Notes: generated from the letters alone by a model not told the origin. 64,000 bases of DNA from Hepsetus odoe (GCA_017165825.1 CM029369.1:2814893-2878892); one strand, 5' to 3'. Positions 1-12,487 are shown, counted from the first letter of the stretch. Numbers and translations are program-made.

Positions 1-139
1 CTTTATATTCAGCTATTTTGTATCTAAATCACCATCATGGACAATAAAGCTGTTTTAATTAAAGTGCATAAAACTGTAAGTCTGGTTTTGTTGTTAATAA
101 TAATAATCCTTTATTTATAATCCCACGAATGGGAAATTC

Positions 140-329
140 GCTCTCTGCATTTCACCCATACACACATGTGCAGCAGTGGGCTGCTATTGAAAGCTATTGC
201 TATTGAAAGCAGTGATGGGGACGGCACCTTGCTCAAGGGTACCTCAGGGCAACCTACTGGGAAGGGGTTCGAACCCCCGATCCGCCGATCATGTGGTTGA
301 CGCCCGAACCACTAGGCCACCGCTGCCCT
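140..329 (-). repeat. tRNA-derived SINE, family A, minus orientation
   Basis: Read on the minus strand this carries a box A-like head (TGGCCTAGTGG) and a box B-like GGTTCGAA motif, followed by a body shared with more than 20 other copies in the window. Just downstream on the minus strand (about 100-135) is a short segment ending CATTCGTGGGAT that matches the 3' end of the L2-like LINE at 35.7-36.5 kb. Confidence 0.85.
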
Positions 330-337
330 AAATAAAT

Positions 338-520
338 TGGACCTCTGCATTTAACCCGTGCACACTCAAACCCGTGCAGCAGTGGGCAGCTATTGAAAGC
401 ACCCGGGGAGCAGTGATGGGGACGGTACCTTGCTCAAGGGTACCTCAGGGCAACCTATTGGGAAGGGGTTTGAACCTCCGATCATGCGGCTAACACCCTA
501 ACCGCTAGGCCACAGCTGCC
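338..520 (-). repeat. SINE family A, second adjacent copy
   Basis: A second copy in the same orientation directly follows the first. The two differ at many positions, so they look like independent or old insertions rather than a fresh duplication. Confidence 0.85.
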
Positions 521-837
521 AGATAATTTGTAATCGTGGATCACATATTAATACTGTTTAAATATCTGGTGTGATTGGATGTTCTCATCTGTTCTCTTTT
601 TAAAAACCCATACCCATTGTGTTTTGCTGGAAAATGTCCAACAGTATCCATCAACTGGTGACATTGATTCTCCAAGTGTGTAACTGTGCTTGTACTGTGT
701 TGTTGAAAGGAAGGAAACTTTCTTTCGTGAAAAAAGACGCAAGCTTTTGATAGCTTTTGACTTTAACACATTCTTTTTTTGATTATCTTTCACTTCATAG
801 AGAAATCCCCTTTTTATCCATTATGAAATGTGTGTGT

Positions 838-1084
838 GACAAGTGAAAGTGACTATTTTTGTCACTGCGAAACACGGCACAGCATGCAGTGAGCCGCAAC
901 TAAATTCAACCTCTGCTTTTCACCCACCGTGCAGCATGGGGCAGCTATTTAAAGCACCCAGCAAGCAATGATGGGGATGGTACCTTGCCCAAGGGCACCT
1001 CAGGGCAACTTGCTGGTCTGGGTTTTAAACCCATGACCTTATGATCTTGGGCCTTAGTCCCTAACCACTAGGCCCAGCTGCCCC
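838..1084 (-). repeat. SINE family A, near full length
   Basis: This copy keeps the 3' tail GTGAAAGTGACTA (as read on +), the central CCTTGC.CAAGG block and the tRNA-like head. Bases 521-837 and 1085-1344 contain no gene I can support. Confidence 0.85.
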
Positions 1085-1344
1085 AACAAGAACTGTGGTG
1101 TTAGCAGGACATGCTTTGGGTTGAGTTGGTGGGAAACTGCCTGCCTCAAAAAAGAACAAACTACTTCTTTCCAATTAAAACATTCATAAAAAGCTACAAA
1201 ATGCTTAAAAAAAAAATCAACTCAAAAGATTGAGTCAGTGAACTAACAATCAAGCAACTATACCTATTTTGGAAAGGTTTCTTGTAGTCAGGATGGGCAG
1301 AGTGACCTTCTCTTGGTAAATGTTTCCCACTAGAAAGATGGGGG

Positions 1345-1543
1345 GGGTGACAGTGGTCTAGTGGTAGGGTTCTACAGACCTATGGATTAAGATGTTGCAG
1401 GCTCCAATCCCACATCTAGCACTACCGCCATCAGATCCCTGAGCAAGACCCTTAACCCTGAATTGTTTCAGGGGGACTGTCCCAATTAGGGCATGGAAGT
1501 TACTCTGTATAAGAGCATCTGCTAAATTCCACAAATGTAAATA
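1345..1543 (+). repeat. SINE family B (tRNA-like head, GAGCATCTGCTAAA tail)
   Basis: The head reads GTGGTCTAGTGG and is followed by a box B-like segment. The tail resembles the 3' sequence GATAAGAGCGTCTGCTAAAT found in many fish SINE/LINE pairs. Six other copies occur in the window. Confidence 0.85.
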
Positions 1544-1588
1544 TAAAGAACCTTTACTTTTTACACTCAGGTGTGTACGACTGTATAA

Positions 1589-1787
1589 AGTGAAAGTGAC
1601 TATTTGTCATTTTGAACACAGTGAAACACAACCAAATACATCCTCTAAATTGAATCCATACACAGCGTCCAGCAGGGGGCACCATATCCAGGACCATACC
1701 TTGCTCAAGGCTACCTCAGGGCAACATTCAAACCCACAACCTTCTGATCCTGCAGCCTAGCCCCTGAGCAGTAGGCCACCGCTGTCC
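1589..1787 (-). repeat. SINE family A, diverged
   Basis: It has the same tail, body and head order as the other family A copies, with internal deletions. Bases 1788-2100 hold AT-rich sequence with no recognisable feature. Confidence 0.8.
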
Positions 1788-2099
1788 CAGACTTGTGGAC
1801 AGCTGGCGTCTCATGATGACTAATTCTATTGGTTAAAATATATCGCAGAAATATTTTTTACATAAACAGCAGATTTAGTAGTAAAATAATGTGAGTACAC
1901 TCTTTCAAAGATCATCCTTTTTTTATTAAGACTATTTAGACAAGCTCAGGAGTTGACAACCTTAAAAAAAATTCTGGACCACTTCACATCCCTTGTGTTG
2001 CTGCTGATCTTTTTACTTTCAATTTGAGCCGATTTCAATTTCAACAGCATTGATTGTATTACCCTTCTGTTAAGGAACAAATTTTCTTTTTCTTCTTGC

Positions 2100-5000
2100 A
2101 GTGAAAGTGGGACATTATGTGCTTGGACAGCTCATTGATGGACTTCCCATAATGTCCTTCAAAAGCTGGATGAGTATAAAGAAGGAAGTTCACTGTAAAT
2201 AAATTTGTCCTCACTGCTAACGGTCTCACTGTTTCACTTTCCACTTTTCTTCCTCACAGTGCAGTCTTTTCTCTGCATTTATATTGTTTTTTTTCTGTCT
2301 CAGTGCGTCTCCTTTTTCACAATGTTGTTGCAGATTTGTCTTTCTATTTGTAGGAACCCTTACTTCCTATCTTCTTCTTTTTTCCATTTCTTAGTTCATG
2401 CGATCCTGGGACATTAAATCTTTGAACAGTTTCTCTGTCCTCTCTCAGAGGACACTCACTGTCCATCTCGGTATCTGTAATGTCCTTTAACAGCTGGACC
2501 TGTTGGAAGAAAAGCTCTTGCCTAGGTACTTCATATCTGCAAAGCTGTTACAGATTTTTCCTTTCTGTCCTGTACCCGGTTCATCAGCTAGCCACACCAC
2601 CAACCCCCACTAGGGACATGAGCAAAATTGCAAAATCTGCAATGTCCTCAAACAGCTGGACCTAATTAAAAGAAATTACTCACCTCTTAACTTTATACCT
2701 GCAGCTCTGTTACAGTTTTTTTTATTGTTCCTTCTGTCCTGAACCCAGCTCACCAGCACCAAACACCCCCCACCCTCCTACCGTGGACAATATTTCTTAC
2801 TTTTTTTCAATCCATTACTTCTTGAGAGTGAACCTCTGCATTTAACCCATATACTCAAACACCCAAGAAAGCTGCCCGGGGAGCAGTGACGGGGATGGTA
2901 CCTTGCTCAAGGGTGCCTCAGGGCAATCTACTGTGCTTGGCTGCAGTCATTAATGTGAACAGCAGGGAAAATATACCTTCTTCATCTTAATTCCTGTGAT
3001 ACTGGGACATTACATCTTTGTACAATTGAATTCTGTCAGAGGACCCTCAGTGTCCATCTCTGCATCTGCAATGTCCTCAAACAGATGGACCGATTTTTGT
3101 CTTCCTCACAGTTCAGACTTTTCTCTAGATTTATAGTGTTTTCTGTCTCAGTGCGTCTCCTCTTCCACAATATTGTTGCAGTTCTGTGTTTCTATTTGTT
3201 GGAAACCCGGGTCAACAGCACTGACCACACCACCACCCCCCCTATTGGGGACAATTTGTCTTCTTTTTTGCCATTTCATAGTTTTTGTGATACTGGGACA
3301 TTGCATCTTCGCACAGTTTAAAACTTTTAGAGGACACTCACTGCCATCTCTGCCCTGTTACCTCATATCTGGAGTACCATTGCACAGATTTGACCTTCCT
3401 TCTGTCCTGAACCTGGGTCAGCAGCATTGAGCACAGATGCCCAACTCCAATTGTGTCATGGACATCCTGGAGGGAAATCAGTCCACATCACCAGCCCTCC
3501 TACTGGGGACAATACATTCTGCTTCTTCTTTTTTAGACTGACAGTCTGACGATTCTGTAGACAGTCAAATGTGATTGGAGGAGAAAACTCACTGTCTGAA
3601 TCTTTGTCCATAATGTTGTTGGACGGCTGAGTACTGTCAGAGGAGAACCCTCACTGCTCAACATCCGACCTAAAATGTCCTTCAAAAAGTGGACGAGCAT
3701 GGACATGGAGGGTAATTTCACATCTCCGTATCTGTTTTATCCTTAGACAGCTGAATGTCCGTCAAGTAATTTATGTCCAACTTTATAAATAAATGTCTGC
3801 AGCAGATTTTTCCTTCCTTCTGTCCTGAATCCGGGACAACAGTACTGACCACACCACCAACCTCCATCTGGTGACAATATATCTTCTCATCTTAATTCCT
3901 GTAATACTGGGACATCATATCTTTGAAGAGTTGAATTCTGTCTGAGGACACTCAGTGTCCATCTCTGTATCTGCAATGTTCTTGAACAGCTGGACCATTT
4001 TTTTTCTTCCTCACAGTTCAGTTGTTTCTCATCATTTATAGTTTTCTCTCTTTCAGTGCGTCTCTGTTTCCACAATATTGTTACAGTATTTTGTTTCTAT
4101 CTGTAGAAAACCCGGGCCAACAGTATTAACCACACCACCACCCCCCTGATTAGGGACAATTTGTCTTCTTTGTGGACATTTTCACAGTTGCTGTAAAACT
4201 TGGACATTGCATCTTTGGACAGTTTAACTCTCTCAGAAGAAGCTCATTGTCCATTTTTGAAATGTCCTCAAACAAATGGACCTGGTTGAAGGAAATTGCT
4301 CCTCCTTTCTTTATTCCTGCAACTCCGTTACAGTTTTCCTTTTTCCTTTGTTCTGTCCAGAACTCGGGTCATCAGCACTGACCACACCACCACCTCCCAC
4401 ACTGGGGACAATATCTTATTTCTTTTTCATCCTTTGCTTCTTACAGACATTATGTCCTTGGACAGCCCATTGAACTCAAAGGTGAACAATAATCAGCCAA
4501 CGTCATGTCAACAGTGTCCTTCAACAGCTTTACAAATATGGACAAAAGCATTCTCAGCTCATTTCTGATTCTGTTGTGTCCATAGGCAGCTGGACACACT
4601 CAGTTTCCAACGTAGTAAATGCAAGTCTCCTGCAGTTTTATCTTTCATTCTGTCCCGAACCCGGGTCAACAGCTCTGACCACACCACCTCCCCCCACACT
4701 GGGGACAATATGTCTTCTTAATTCCTGTGATTTTTGGACAATCGAATTCTGTCAGAGGACACTCAGTTTCTGGATCTCTGTATCTGCAATATCCTCAAAC
4801 AGCTGGAGCAATTATTGTCTTCCTCACAGTTCAGTCTTTTCTCTCCATTTGTAGTGTTTTCTGTCTCAGTGCGTCTCCTCTTCCACAACATTGTTTCAGT
4901 TCTGTGTCTCTATTTGTTGGAAACTCAGGTCAACACCATTGACCACACCAACACGCCCCCTATTGGGGACAATTTGTCTTCTTTTTGGCCATTTCTTTCC

Positions 5001-8000
5001 TCCTGTGATACTGGGACATTGCATCGTTGCACAGTTTAAAACTTTTAGAGGACTCTCACTGTCCATCTCTTTATCTGCAATGTCGTCAAACAGCTAGACC
5101 AGATGAAAGAAAGTCTCTTGCCCTGTTACTTCATATCTGCAGTGACATTGCAGAGATTTGACCTTCCTTCTGTCCTGAACCTGGATCACCAACACTGAGC
5201 ACAGATACCAATCTCCAGTTGTGTAGAGAAATCTTGGAGAGAAATCAGTCCACATCACCAGCCCTCCTACTGAGGACAATACATTCTGCTTCTTCTTTTT
5301 TAGATTGACAGTCTGACGATTCTTTAGACAGTCAAATGTGATTGGAGGAGAAAACTCACTGTCTGAATCTTTGTCCATAATGTTGTTGGATGGCTGATTG
5401 CTCTCAGAGGAAAACCCTCATTGCTAAATATCCGATCTAAAATGTCCTTCAGCAACTGGACGAGCATGGACATGGAGAGTAATTTCACATTTCCGTATCT
5501 GTCGTATCCTTAGACAGCTGAATGGCCGTCAAGTAGCTTAATGTCCAACTTTGTAAGTAAATGTCTGCAGCAGTTTTTTTCTTCCTTCTGTCCTGAATCC
5601 GGGTCAACAGCAGTGACCACACCACCACCCCCCAGCTGGGGACAATATATCTCCCTCGTCTTAATTCCTGTGATACTGGGACATCATATCTTTGAAGAGT
5701 TGAATTCTGTCTGAGGACACTCAGTGTCCATCTCTGCATCTGCAATGTCCTCAAACAGCTAGACCAGATGAAAGAAAGTCTCTTGCCCTGTTACTTCATA
5801 TCTGCAGTGTCATTGCAGAGATTTGACCTTCCTTCTGTCCTGAACCTGGGTCACTAGCTCTGAGCACATATGCTAATCTCCAGTTGTGTCATGTCTATTG
5901 ACAGCTGGACATCCTGGAGAGAAATCAGTCCACATCAACAGCCCCCCTACTGGGGACAATACATTCTGTTTCTATTTTTTTTTAGATTGATAGACTGACG
6001 ATTCTGTAGACAGTCAAATGTGACTGGAGGAGAACACTCTCTGTCTGAATCTTTGTCCATAATGTTGTTGGATGGTTGAGTGCTCTCAGAGGAGAACCCT
6101 CACTGCTCAGCATTCAACCTAAAATGTCCTTCAACAACTGGACGAGCATGGACATGGAGAGTCATTGCACATCTCCGTATCTGTCATATCCTTATACAGC
6201 TGAATGTCCATCAAGTAACTTAATGTCCACCTTCATAAACAAATATTTACAGAGTTGAATTCTGTCAGAGGACACTTAGTGTCCATCTCTGTATCTGTGA
6301 TGTCCTCAAACAGCTGGACCGATTTTTGTCTTCCTCACAGTTCAGACATTTCTCTCCATTTATAGTGTTTTCTGTCTCAGTGCGTCTCCTCTTCCACAAT
6401 ATTGCTGCAGTTCTGTGTTTCTATTTGTTGGAAACCCGGGTCAACAGCTCAGACCACACCACCACCCCCCCCTATTGGGGACAACTTGTTTTCTTTTTCT
6501 TAATTCCTGTGATTCTGGGACATCATATCTTAGAACAGTCGAATTCTGTCTGAGAACCTTCACTGTCCACTTCTAAATCTGCAATGTTCTCGAACAGCTG
6601 GACCACTTTTTTTTCACTCAGAGGACACTCACTGTCCATTTCTGCATTTGAAATGTCCTCAAAGAAATGATCCTGGTTGAAGGAAATTGCTCTCCTCCAT
6701 TCTTTATTCCTGCAACTCTATTACAGTTTTCCTTTCCCTTCGTTCTGTCCAGAACTCTGGTCACCAGCACTGACCACACCACCACACCATCAACCCCCTC
6801 CCCATTCCCACTGAGGACAATATATCTTCTTCTTCTTAATTCCTGTGATACTGGGACGTCACATCTTTGGACATATGAATTCTGTCAGAGGACACTCAGT
6901 GTCCATCTCTGTATCTGCGATGTCCTCAAACAGCTGGACCGATTATTGTCTTCCTCACAGTTCAGACTTTTCTCTCCATTTATAGTGTTTTCTGTCTCAG
7001 TGCGTCTCCTCTTCCACAATATTGTTTCTGTTCTGTGTTTCTATTTGTTGGAAACCCGGGTCAACAGCTCAGACCACACCACCACCCCCCCTATTGGGGA
7101 CAATTTGTTTTTGTTTTCTTAATTCCTGTGATTCTGGGACATCATATCTTAGAATAGTCAAATTCTGTCTGAGATTATTCAGTCCACTTCTATATCTGAA
7201 ATGTTTTCGAACAGCTGGACCACTTTTTTCTTCCTCACAGTCCAGTCGTTTCTCATCATTTATAGTTTTCTCTGTCTCATTGCATCTATGTTTTCACAAT
7301 ATTGTTACAGTTCTTATTTTCAATCCGTAGGAAACCCGGGTCAACAGCACTGACCACACCACCAACGCTCCTATTGGGAACAATTTGTCTTCTTTTTTGC
7401 CATTTCTTTCTTCCTCTGATACTGGGACATTGCATCGTTGCACAGTTTAAAACTTTTAGAGGACCCTCACTGTCCATCTCTGTATCTGCAATGTCCTCAA
7501 ACAGCTAGACCAGATGAAAGAAAGTCTCTTGCCCTGTTACTTCATATCTGCAGTGTCATTGCACAGATTTGACCTTCCTTCTGTCCTGAATCTGGGTCAC
7601 CAGCTCTGAGCACAGATGCCAATCTCCAGTTGTGTCATGTCCTTTCACAGCAGGATATCTTGGAGAGAAATCAGTCCACATCACCAGCCCTCCTACTGAG
7701 GACAATACATTCTGTTACTTCTTTTTAAGGCTGACAATCTGACAATTCTTTAGACAGTCAAATGTGATTGGAGGAGAACACTCACTGTCTGAATCTTTGT
7801 CCATAATGTTGTTGGATGGTTGAGTGCTCTCAGAGGAGAACCCTCACTGCTCAGCATTCAACCTAAAATGTCCTTCAACAACTGGACGAGCATGGACATG
7901 GAGAGTCATTGCACATCTCCGTATCTGTCGTATCCTTAGACAGCTGAATATCCGTCAAGTAGCTTAATGTCCAAGTTTGTAAGTAAATGTCTGCAGCAGA

Positions 8001-9115
8001 TTTTTCCTTCCTTCCTGTCCTGTCCTGAATCCGGGACAACAGTACTGACCACACCACCAACCTCCATCTGGGGACAATATATCTTCCTCGTCTTAATTCC
8101 TGTGATACTGGGACATCATATCTTTGAAGAGTCGAATTCTGTCTGAGGATACTCAGTGTCCATCTCTGTTCTCGAACAGCTGGACCACTTTTTTTCTTCC
8201 TCACAGTCCAGTCGTTTCTCATCATTTATAGTTTTCTTAGTTTCAGTGCGTCTCTGTTTCCACAATATTGTTACAGTTCTTTGTTTCTATCTGTAGAAAA
8301 CCCGGGCCAACAGTATTGACCAAACCACCCCCCCCCCCCCCCCAATTGGGGGCCATTTTGTTTTTTTTTTTCTTAGTCACTGACCACACCACCACCCCCC
8401 CTACTGGGGACCATTTGTCTTCTGTTATGCCATTTCTTAGTTCCTGTGATACTGGGAAATTGAATCTTCTGACAATTTAAAACTCTTAGAGGACACTCAG
8501 TGTCCATCTCTTTATCTGCAATGTCCTCAGACAGCTGGACCAGTTGAAAAAAGGTCTCTTGCCCTGTTACTTCATATTCTGGAGTCCCGTTGCACAGATT
8601 TTATCCTCCTTCTGTCCTGAACCCGGGTCAACAGCACTGACCACACCTCCCCCTCCCTTTTGGGGACAATATATCTTCTTCTTCTTAATTCCGTTGATAC
8701 TGGGACATCATATTTTTGAAGAGTGTAATTCTATCTGACGATACTCAGTGTCCATTTCTGTACCTGCGATGTCCTCAAACAGCTGGACCACTTTTTTTCT
8801 TCCTCACAGTTCAGTCTTTTCTCTCCATTTATAGTGTTTTCTGTCTCAGTGTGTTTCCTTTCCACAATATTGTTGCAGTTTTTTCTTTCCCCGGGTCAAC
8901 AGCATTGACCACACCACCACCCCCCTATTGGGGACAATATGTCTTCTTTTTTCTCCATTTCTTTGTTCCTTTGATACTGCAACATTGCGTTTTTGAGCAT
9001 CTAAACTCTCTCAGAGGACACTCATTGTCCATCTTTGTAACTACAATGCCTTCAAATGTCTTCAAACTTGCTCTTCTTTTTATTTTCCTTCTCTCGTTCT
9101 TTTCTGGTTAAAAAG
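2100..9115. repeat. Complex satellite array (about 340-bp units in higher-order pattern)
   Basis: About 7 kb is built from degenerate copies of a few recurring blocks. One block reads GTCAACAGCACTGACCACAC, then a C-run, then TTGGGGACAAT. A second reads AATGTCCTCAAACAGCTGGA. A third carries TCCACAATATTGTT. A fourth carries GGACGAGCATGGACATGG, seen near 3692, 5457, 6142 and 7885. The spacings of about 1.75 kb, 0.69 kb and 1.74 kb indicate higher-order duplication. All six frames are broken by stops and the many short open frames are shadows of the repeat, so I call it non-coding. Many units contain GGACACTCAGTGTCC, an inverted repeat with 7-base arms around one base. Its function is unknown. 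Confidence 0.85.
2829..2935 (-). repeat. SINE family A fragment inside the satellite
   Basis: The central part of a family A SINE (TGCATTTAACCC to the GGGCAA block) interrupts the satellite, so this insertion came after the array formed. Confidence 0.7.
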
Positions 9116-9159
9116 TGAGTTCTTTCTAAAATTCAAACCTGAACCAGCAGAGCTCTGAT

Positions 9160-9300
9160 CTTCCCTCTGGAACAGTGTGGCGCGTCTGGAGCGACTGCCC
9201 GTGACGTCGCCTGTGATGTCAGAAAGGGGCGAGCGTCCTGATTGATCCAGAAGGAAATGCATCACAATGCCCTCACACCTGTTCCAGTCATGTGACCTTC
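9160..9300. promoter_or_regulatory. Possible promoter with CRE-like site upstream of the zinc-finger gene
   Basis: A locally CpG-rich stretch contains GTGACGTCGCC at about 9199-9209. It includes TGACGTC, close to the CREB/ATF core TGACGTCA. It lies about 2 kb upstream of the zinc-finger coding exon and could belong to its first exon. No transcript evidence is available. Confidence 0.25.
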
Positions 9301-9464
9301 CTCACATCCAGGCCTTAATGCAGAACCTTATTGAGCCATAACAAGCAGCCATAACATTAAAACCACTTGCCTAATACTGTGTAGATCTCCCTCATTGCAC
9401 TGAAACATCATGGAACCCTCAAAGCCTGGACATTGTGAACATACCAAAACAAATCTTCATAGCT

Positions 9465-9545
9465 AAATGCTCAGTATTTAACCCAACAAGTAAACCCAGG
9501 GAGCAGTGATGGGGACGGTTTCTTGATCAGGGCAACCTACTAATG
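9465..9545 (-). repeat. SINE family A fragment
   Basis: Only the central GGGAGCAGTGATGGGGACGG block and its flanks remain. Apart from this fragment, 9301-9860 shows no supported feature. Confidence 0.6.
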
Positions 9546-9859
9546 TGGCACTTTGTAACCCAAGCTCCTTAAGGCTAGACTCAAGTCTCTTCTTTCAGGC
9601 TGCAGTGCCTAATATATCTTACCCATGTACAGGTGCCATTAATCAGATAATTATTGTCATAAAAGACGGTGGAGAAAAGGTGCGTATTGAGTGTGATGTC
9701 CGTGATGGTAGAACTAGTAGAGATTTTCAGTAGATTTTTTTTATTGGAGTTGAAGTTCGAGGCTTTAATAGTCTTTAATTCTATTAATATGGAGTAAGAT
9801 TCAGTTCACTTTCAGCACAGACAGACGCTCCAGACATCCTTCAGAGGAGACACGTCTCA

Positions 9860-10120
9860 CTTTCCTGTACTTCCTGTACTTTTTACTTTACACACTCAAT
9901 ACATTCCTGTACTTTTTTACTTTTACATTCTGAGTACATTCCTTTACTTTTTACTTTATACTCTCAGTGCATTCCTGTACTTTTTACTTTATACTCTCAG
10001 TACATACCTGTGCTTTTACTTTATACACGCAATACATTCCTGTACTTTTTTACTTTTACACTCTGAGTACATTCCTGTACTTTTTACTTTTACACTCTGA
10101 GTACATTAAGTACAAATTAC
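9860..10120. repeat. Minisatellite, about 38-40 bp unit
   Basis: At least six imperfect copies of a unit built on CATTCCTGTACTTTTTACTT followed by ACACTCTGAGTA. The long open frame across it is a by-product of the repeat. Confidence 0.8.
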
Positions 10121-10754
10121 ATTTAATTTTAGTAAAGAATCTGTACTTCTGCTTTCTCCAGAGAAGTGTCTATACTTGCTCTAAAGTGAAGAATGTGTGT
10201 ATCTGGAAGAATCTGGGACAGTCTTCCTCTGTGTTCACATGGTTTCAGAGGTTCTCCTACAGCCCAGAGGGAAGTTCTGGTTCTGTGGTTCTCCTCCAGT
10301 CCAGAAGGGGGACCTGGTTCTGGGGTTCTGCAGTGAAGTGGAGCAGCAGAAAAAGAGCTGTGCTCAGTGTGGATGGAGGAGGAGAGGAGCAGGAGCTGAT
10401 CTGAGGAAGGTGGGACACTTTTATATCTGAGAACAGTGGAGTTTTGATGGACCTCCAGGACAATGAATTAGTTTTTGAAAAGCAGGACAAACAAGCAAGA
10501 CAAAAAGACAAAAGTTTACTGTACTTCCTGAACAGACCTGGTCTGATCCTTCACTGCAGTGTAAAAGATGATGCAAAACAGGATGTGAGGGAGGTAAACA
10601 AGGTGTTGTTGAGGTAAACAAAGGATGCTGTTTGTTTTTGTTTTTATCCAGATGTGTTTATCAGGGGAGCTCCACAGAGGTTTTAAGAGGAGTTAAGGGC
10701 TTAAAATCAGACAAACATAAATGAAAAAATACACATTTACCTGGACACAACACC

Positions 10755-11090
10755 CAACTGTTAGTGGAAGAGAGGAGAAGAAGAGAGTGCAGGCCGGTTG
10801 GAATGGGTGGAGCAGAGTGGAGGAGTGATCAGTAATAGACAGGTACCAGCAAGAGTGAAAGGGAAGGTTTACAAGAACACAGACCAGCAGTGTTATACGG
10901 GTTGAAGAAGGTGGCGCTGATGAAAAGATCAGTGGCAGTGCTGGAGGTGTCAGAGTTAGGGGGGCAGCGGTGGCCTAGTGGTTAGGGAGTTAGGGAGTTG
11001 AGAGATGAGGGGTATATCAGGAGAAGGATGTTGAAGATGGAGCTAGGCAGGAGGAGAAGAGGAAGGACAATGAGGAGGTTTATGGATGCC
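10755..11090 (+). mobile_element. RTE-like LINE fragment (3' end of reverse transcriptase ORF)
   Basis: The segment carries AGGATGTTGAAGATGGAGCT and GGAGGAGAAGAGGAAGGACA, which encode the MLKMELPGKRRRGRPKRRFM-type C-terminus found in several other copies here. A short SINE A stub (GGGGCAGCGGTGGCCTAGTG, about 10962-10990) sits inside it. Bases 10121-10754 show only a weak possible exon, noted in the findings. Confidence 0.75.
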
Positions 11091-11208
11091 ATTTTTCTTT
11101 TTTCATTACTCTTTTCTAATTACTTATTTTTTATATAAAAAAAACTGGATGTTATGATCAGTTTTTGCACATATTTGTTTCATGTTTTCTTCTTTTTGTC
11201 TCCACTAG

Positions 11209-12161
11209 TACTTACATCTGCTTCAAGGTGTCTCTTTTCTCAACACAAGTGCATTAATACTGGCAACCAGGAGGAACCTGACATGGCGTTTGTCAGAAGA
11301 AGGTCCGGCATGGAGCAGACATCCCGCAACACATCCTCCAGACGAGTGCAGAGAAAACCGGTCAGGAAGAGGATACACTTCTGCCTGGAGTGTGGCAAGA
11401 GTTTTGCTCTTCAAGACCACCTCCAAGTGCATCACCGCATTCACACTGGAGAAAAGCCCTACAGTTGCTCCAAGTGTGGCAAGAGCTTTAGAGACAGCAG
11501 CAATCTCAAAGCGCACCAGCGCATCCACACAGGAGAGAAGCTTCACGAGTGTTCGATCTGTAGGAAGTGTTTCATCCAAGCGAGGAACCTTCGAAATCAC
11601 CTTCGAGGTCATACGGGAGAGAAGCCGTATCGGTGCTCGAAGTGTGGAAAAAGCTTCCGTGATAAAGCCTACCTCCAGAAACACCAGCACATCCACACAG
11701 GGGTGAAGCCCTATTATTGCTGGGACTGCGGGAAAAACTTCAGCGACGGATGCGCCCTCAAAAAACACCAGCTCATTCACACGGGCGTGAAGATGTACCG
11801 CTGCGCTGGCTGCGGCAAGAGCTTTTCCCGACAGACTCATCTGACAGTGCACCAGCGCATCCACACGGGAGAGAAACCCTTCCACTGCTCCGAGTGTGGG
11901 AAGAATTTTAATCAGCGGTATCACCTCATTCAGCACCAGCGCATCCACACAGGTGAGAAACCCTACTGCTGCTCCGAGTGCGGGAAGGATTTCAAACAGC
12001 AGTCTCACCTCATACAGCACCAGCGCATCCACACCGGAGAGAAGCCGTATCACTGCTCCCAGTGTGAGAGCAGCTTCAGGCTCTTGAGTGCTTTAAAGAG
12101 TCACAGGTGTGTTAAGAGTCAGGCGAAAGGCAACAGAACGAATATAGAGACGCAGACCTGA
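11209..12161 (+). CDS. C2H2 zinc-finger protein, terminal coding exon
   Basis: This single exon encodes eight complete C2H2 fingers of the form CxxC-x12-HxxxH, joined by TGEKP-type linkers (some TGVKP or TGVKM). A ninth C-terminal finger is degenerate: its second histidine position reads SHRC and the linker is lost. Such arrays bind DNA in the nucleus, usually as transcription regulators. A plausible acceptor (TCTCCACTAG) ends at 11208, so earlier exons probably exist. The first ATG with a good context after the acceptor is at 11283 (GACATGG) and precedes a basic, Ser/Arg-rich leader. The open frame also extends upstream to 11154, but that part is T-rich and reads like a polypyrimidine tract. 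No KRAB, BTB or SCAN domain is visible. The stop is at 12159-12161. The family is very large in fish, so I give no symbol. Confidence 0.85.
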
Positions 12162-12275
12162 ACGGGAGGGTCGGTCACTGGGAGCCCTCTTCTGACAAAT
12201 GTGGTTCTGGTGCTAGTTTTTATGCAGCAAAAATGGGCCGGTACTTCTGCTCCAGAAGGATGCAAGAGTGACCCA

Positions 12276-12448
12276 GTGAAGTGCAAGTGACTATCATTGT
12301 GACACCCATACGTACATGCAGCAGGGAGCAGTGATGGGGATGGTATCTTGCTCAAGGGTATCTCAGGGCAACTTACTGGACTGGGAGGCGAACCAATGAC
12401 CTTCCAATCTTGGGGCCTAGTCCCGAAAGACTAGACCACCACTGCCCC
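12276..12448 (-). repeat. SINE family A in the 3' flank of the zinc-finger gene
   Basis: Tail, body and head occur in minus orientation, starting about 115 bases after the stop codon. It could lie in the 3' UTR. Confidence 0.8.
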
Positions 12449-12487
12449 GAAAAGATGTCTAATGGTCCCTAGAATAATGGTGCTCTG

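Noticed and set aside
2205..9111. Many short ORFs across the satellite
   Set aside because: They repeat the same peptide-like strings in shifted frames, without splice signals or conserved start and stop positions.
2100..9115. CRISPR-like array or bacterial defence system
   Set aside because: Unit length, degeneracy, lack of regular spacers and the eukaryotic context rule this out.
11223..12053. A 276-codon minus-strand frame opposite the zinc-finger exon
   Set aside because: It is antisense to a well-formed C2H2 array whose repeat structure keeps the opposite frame open.
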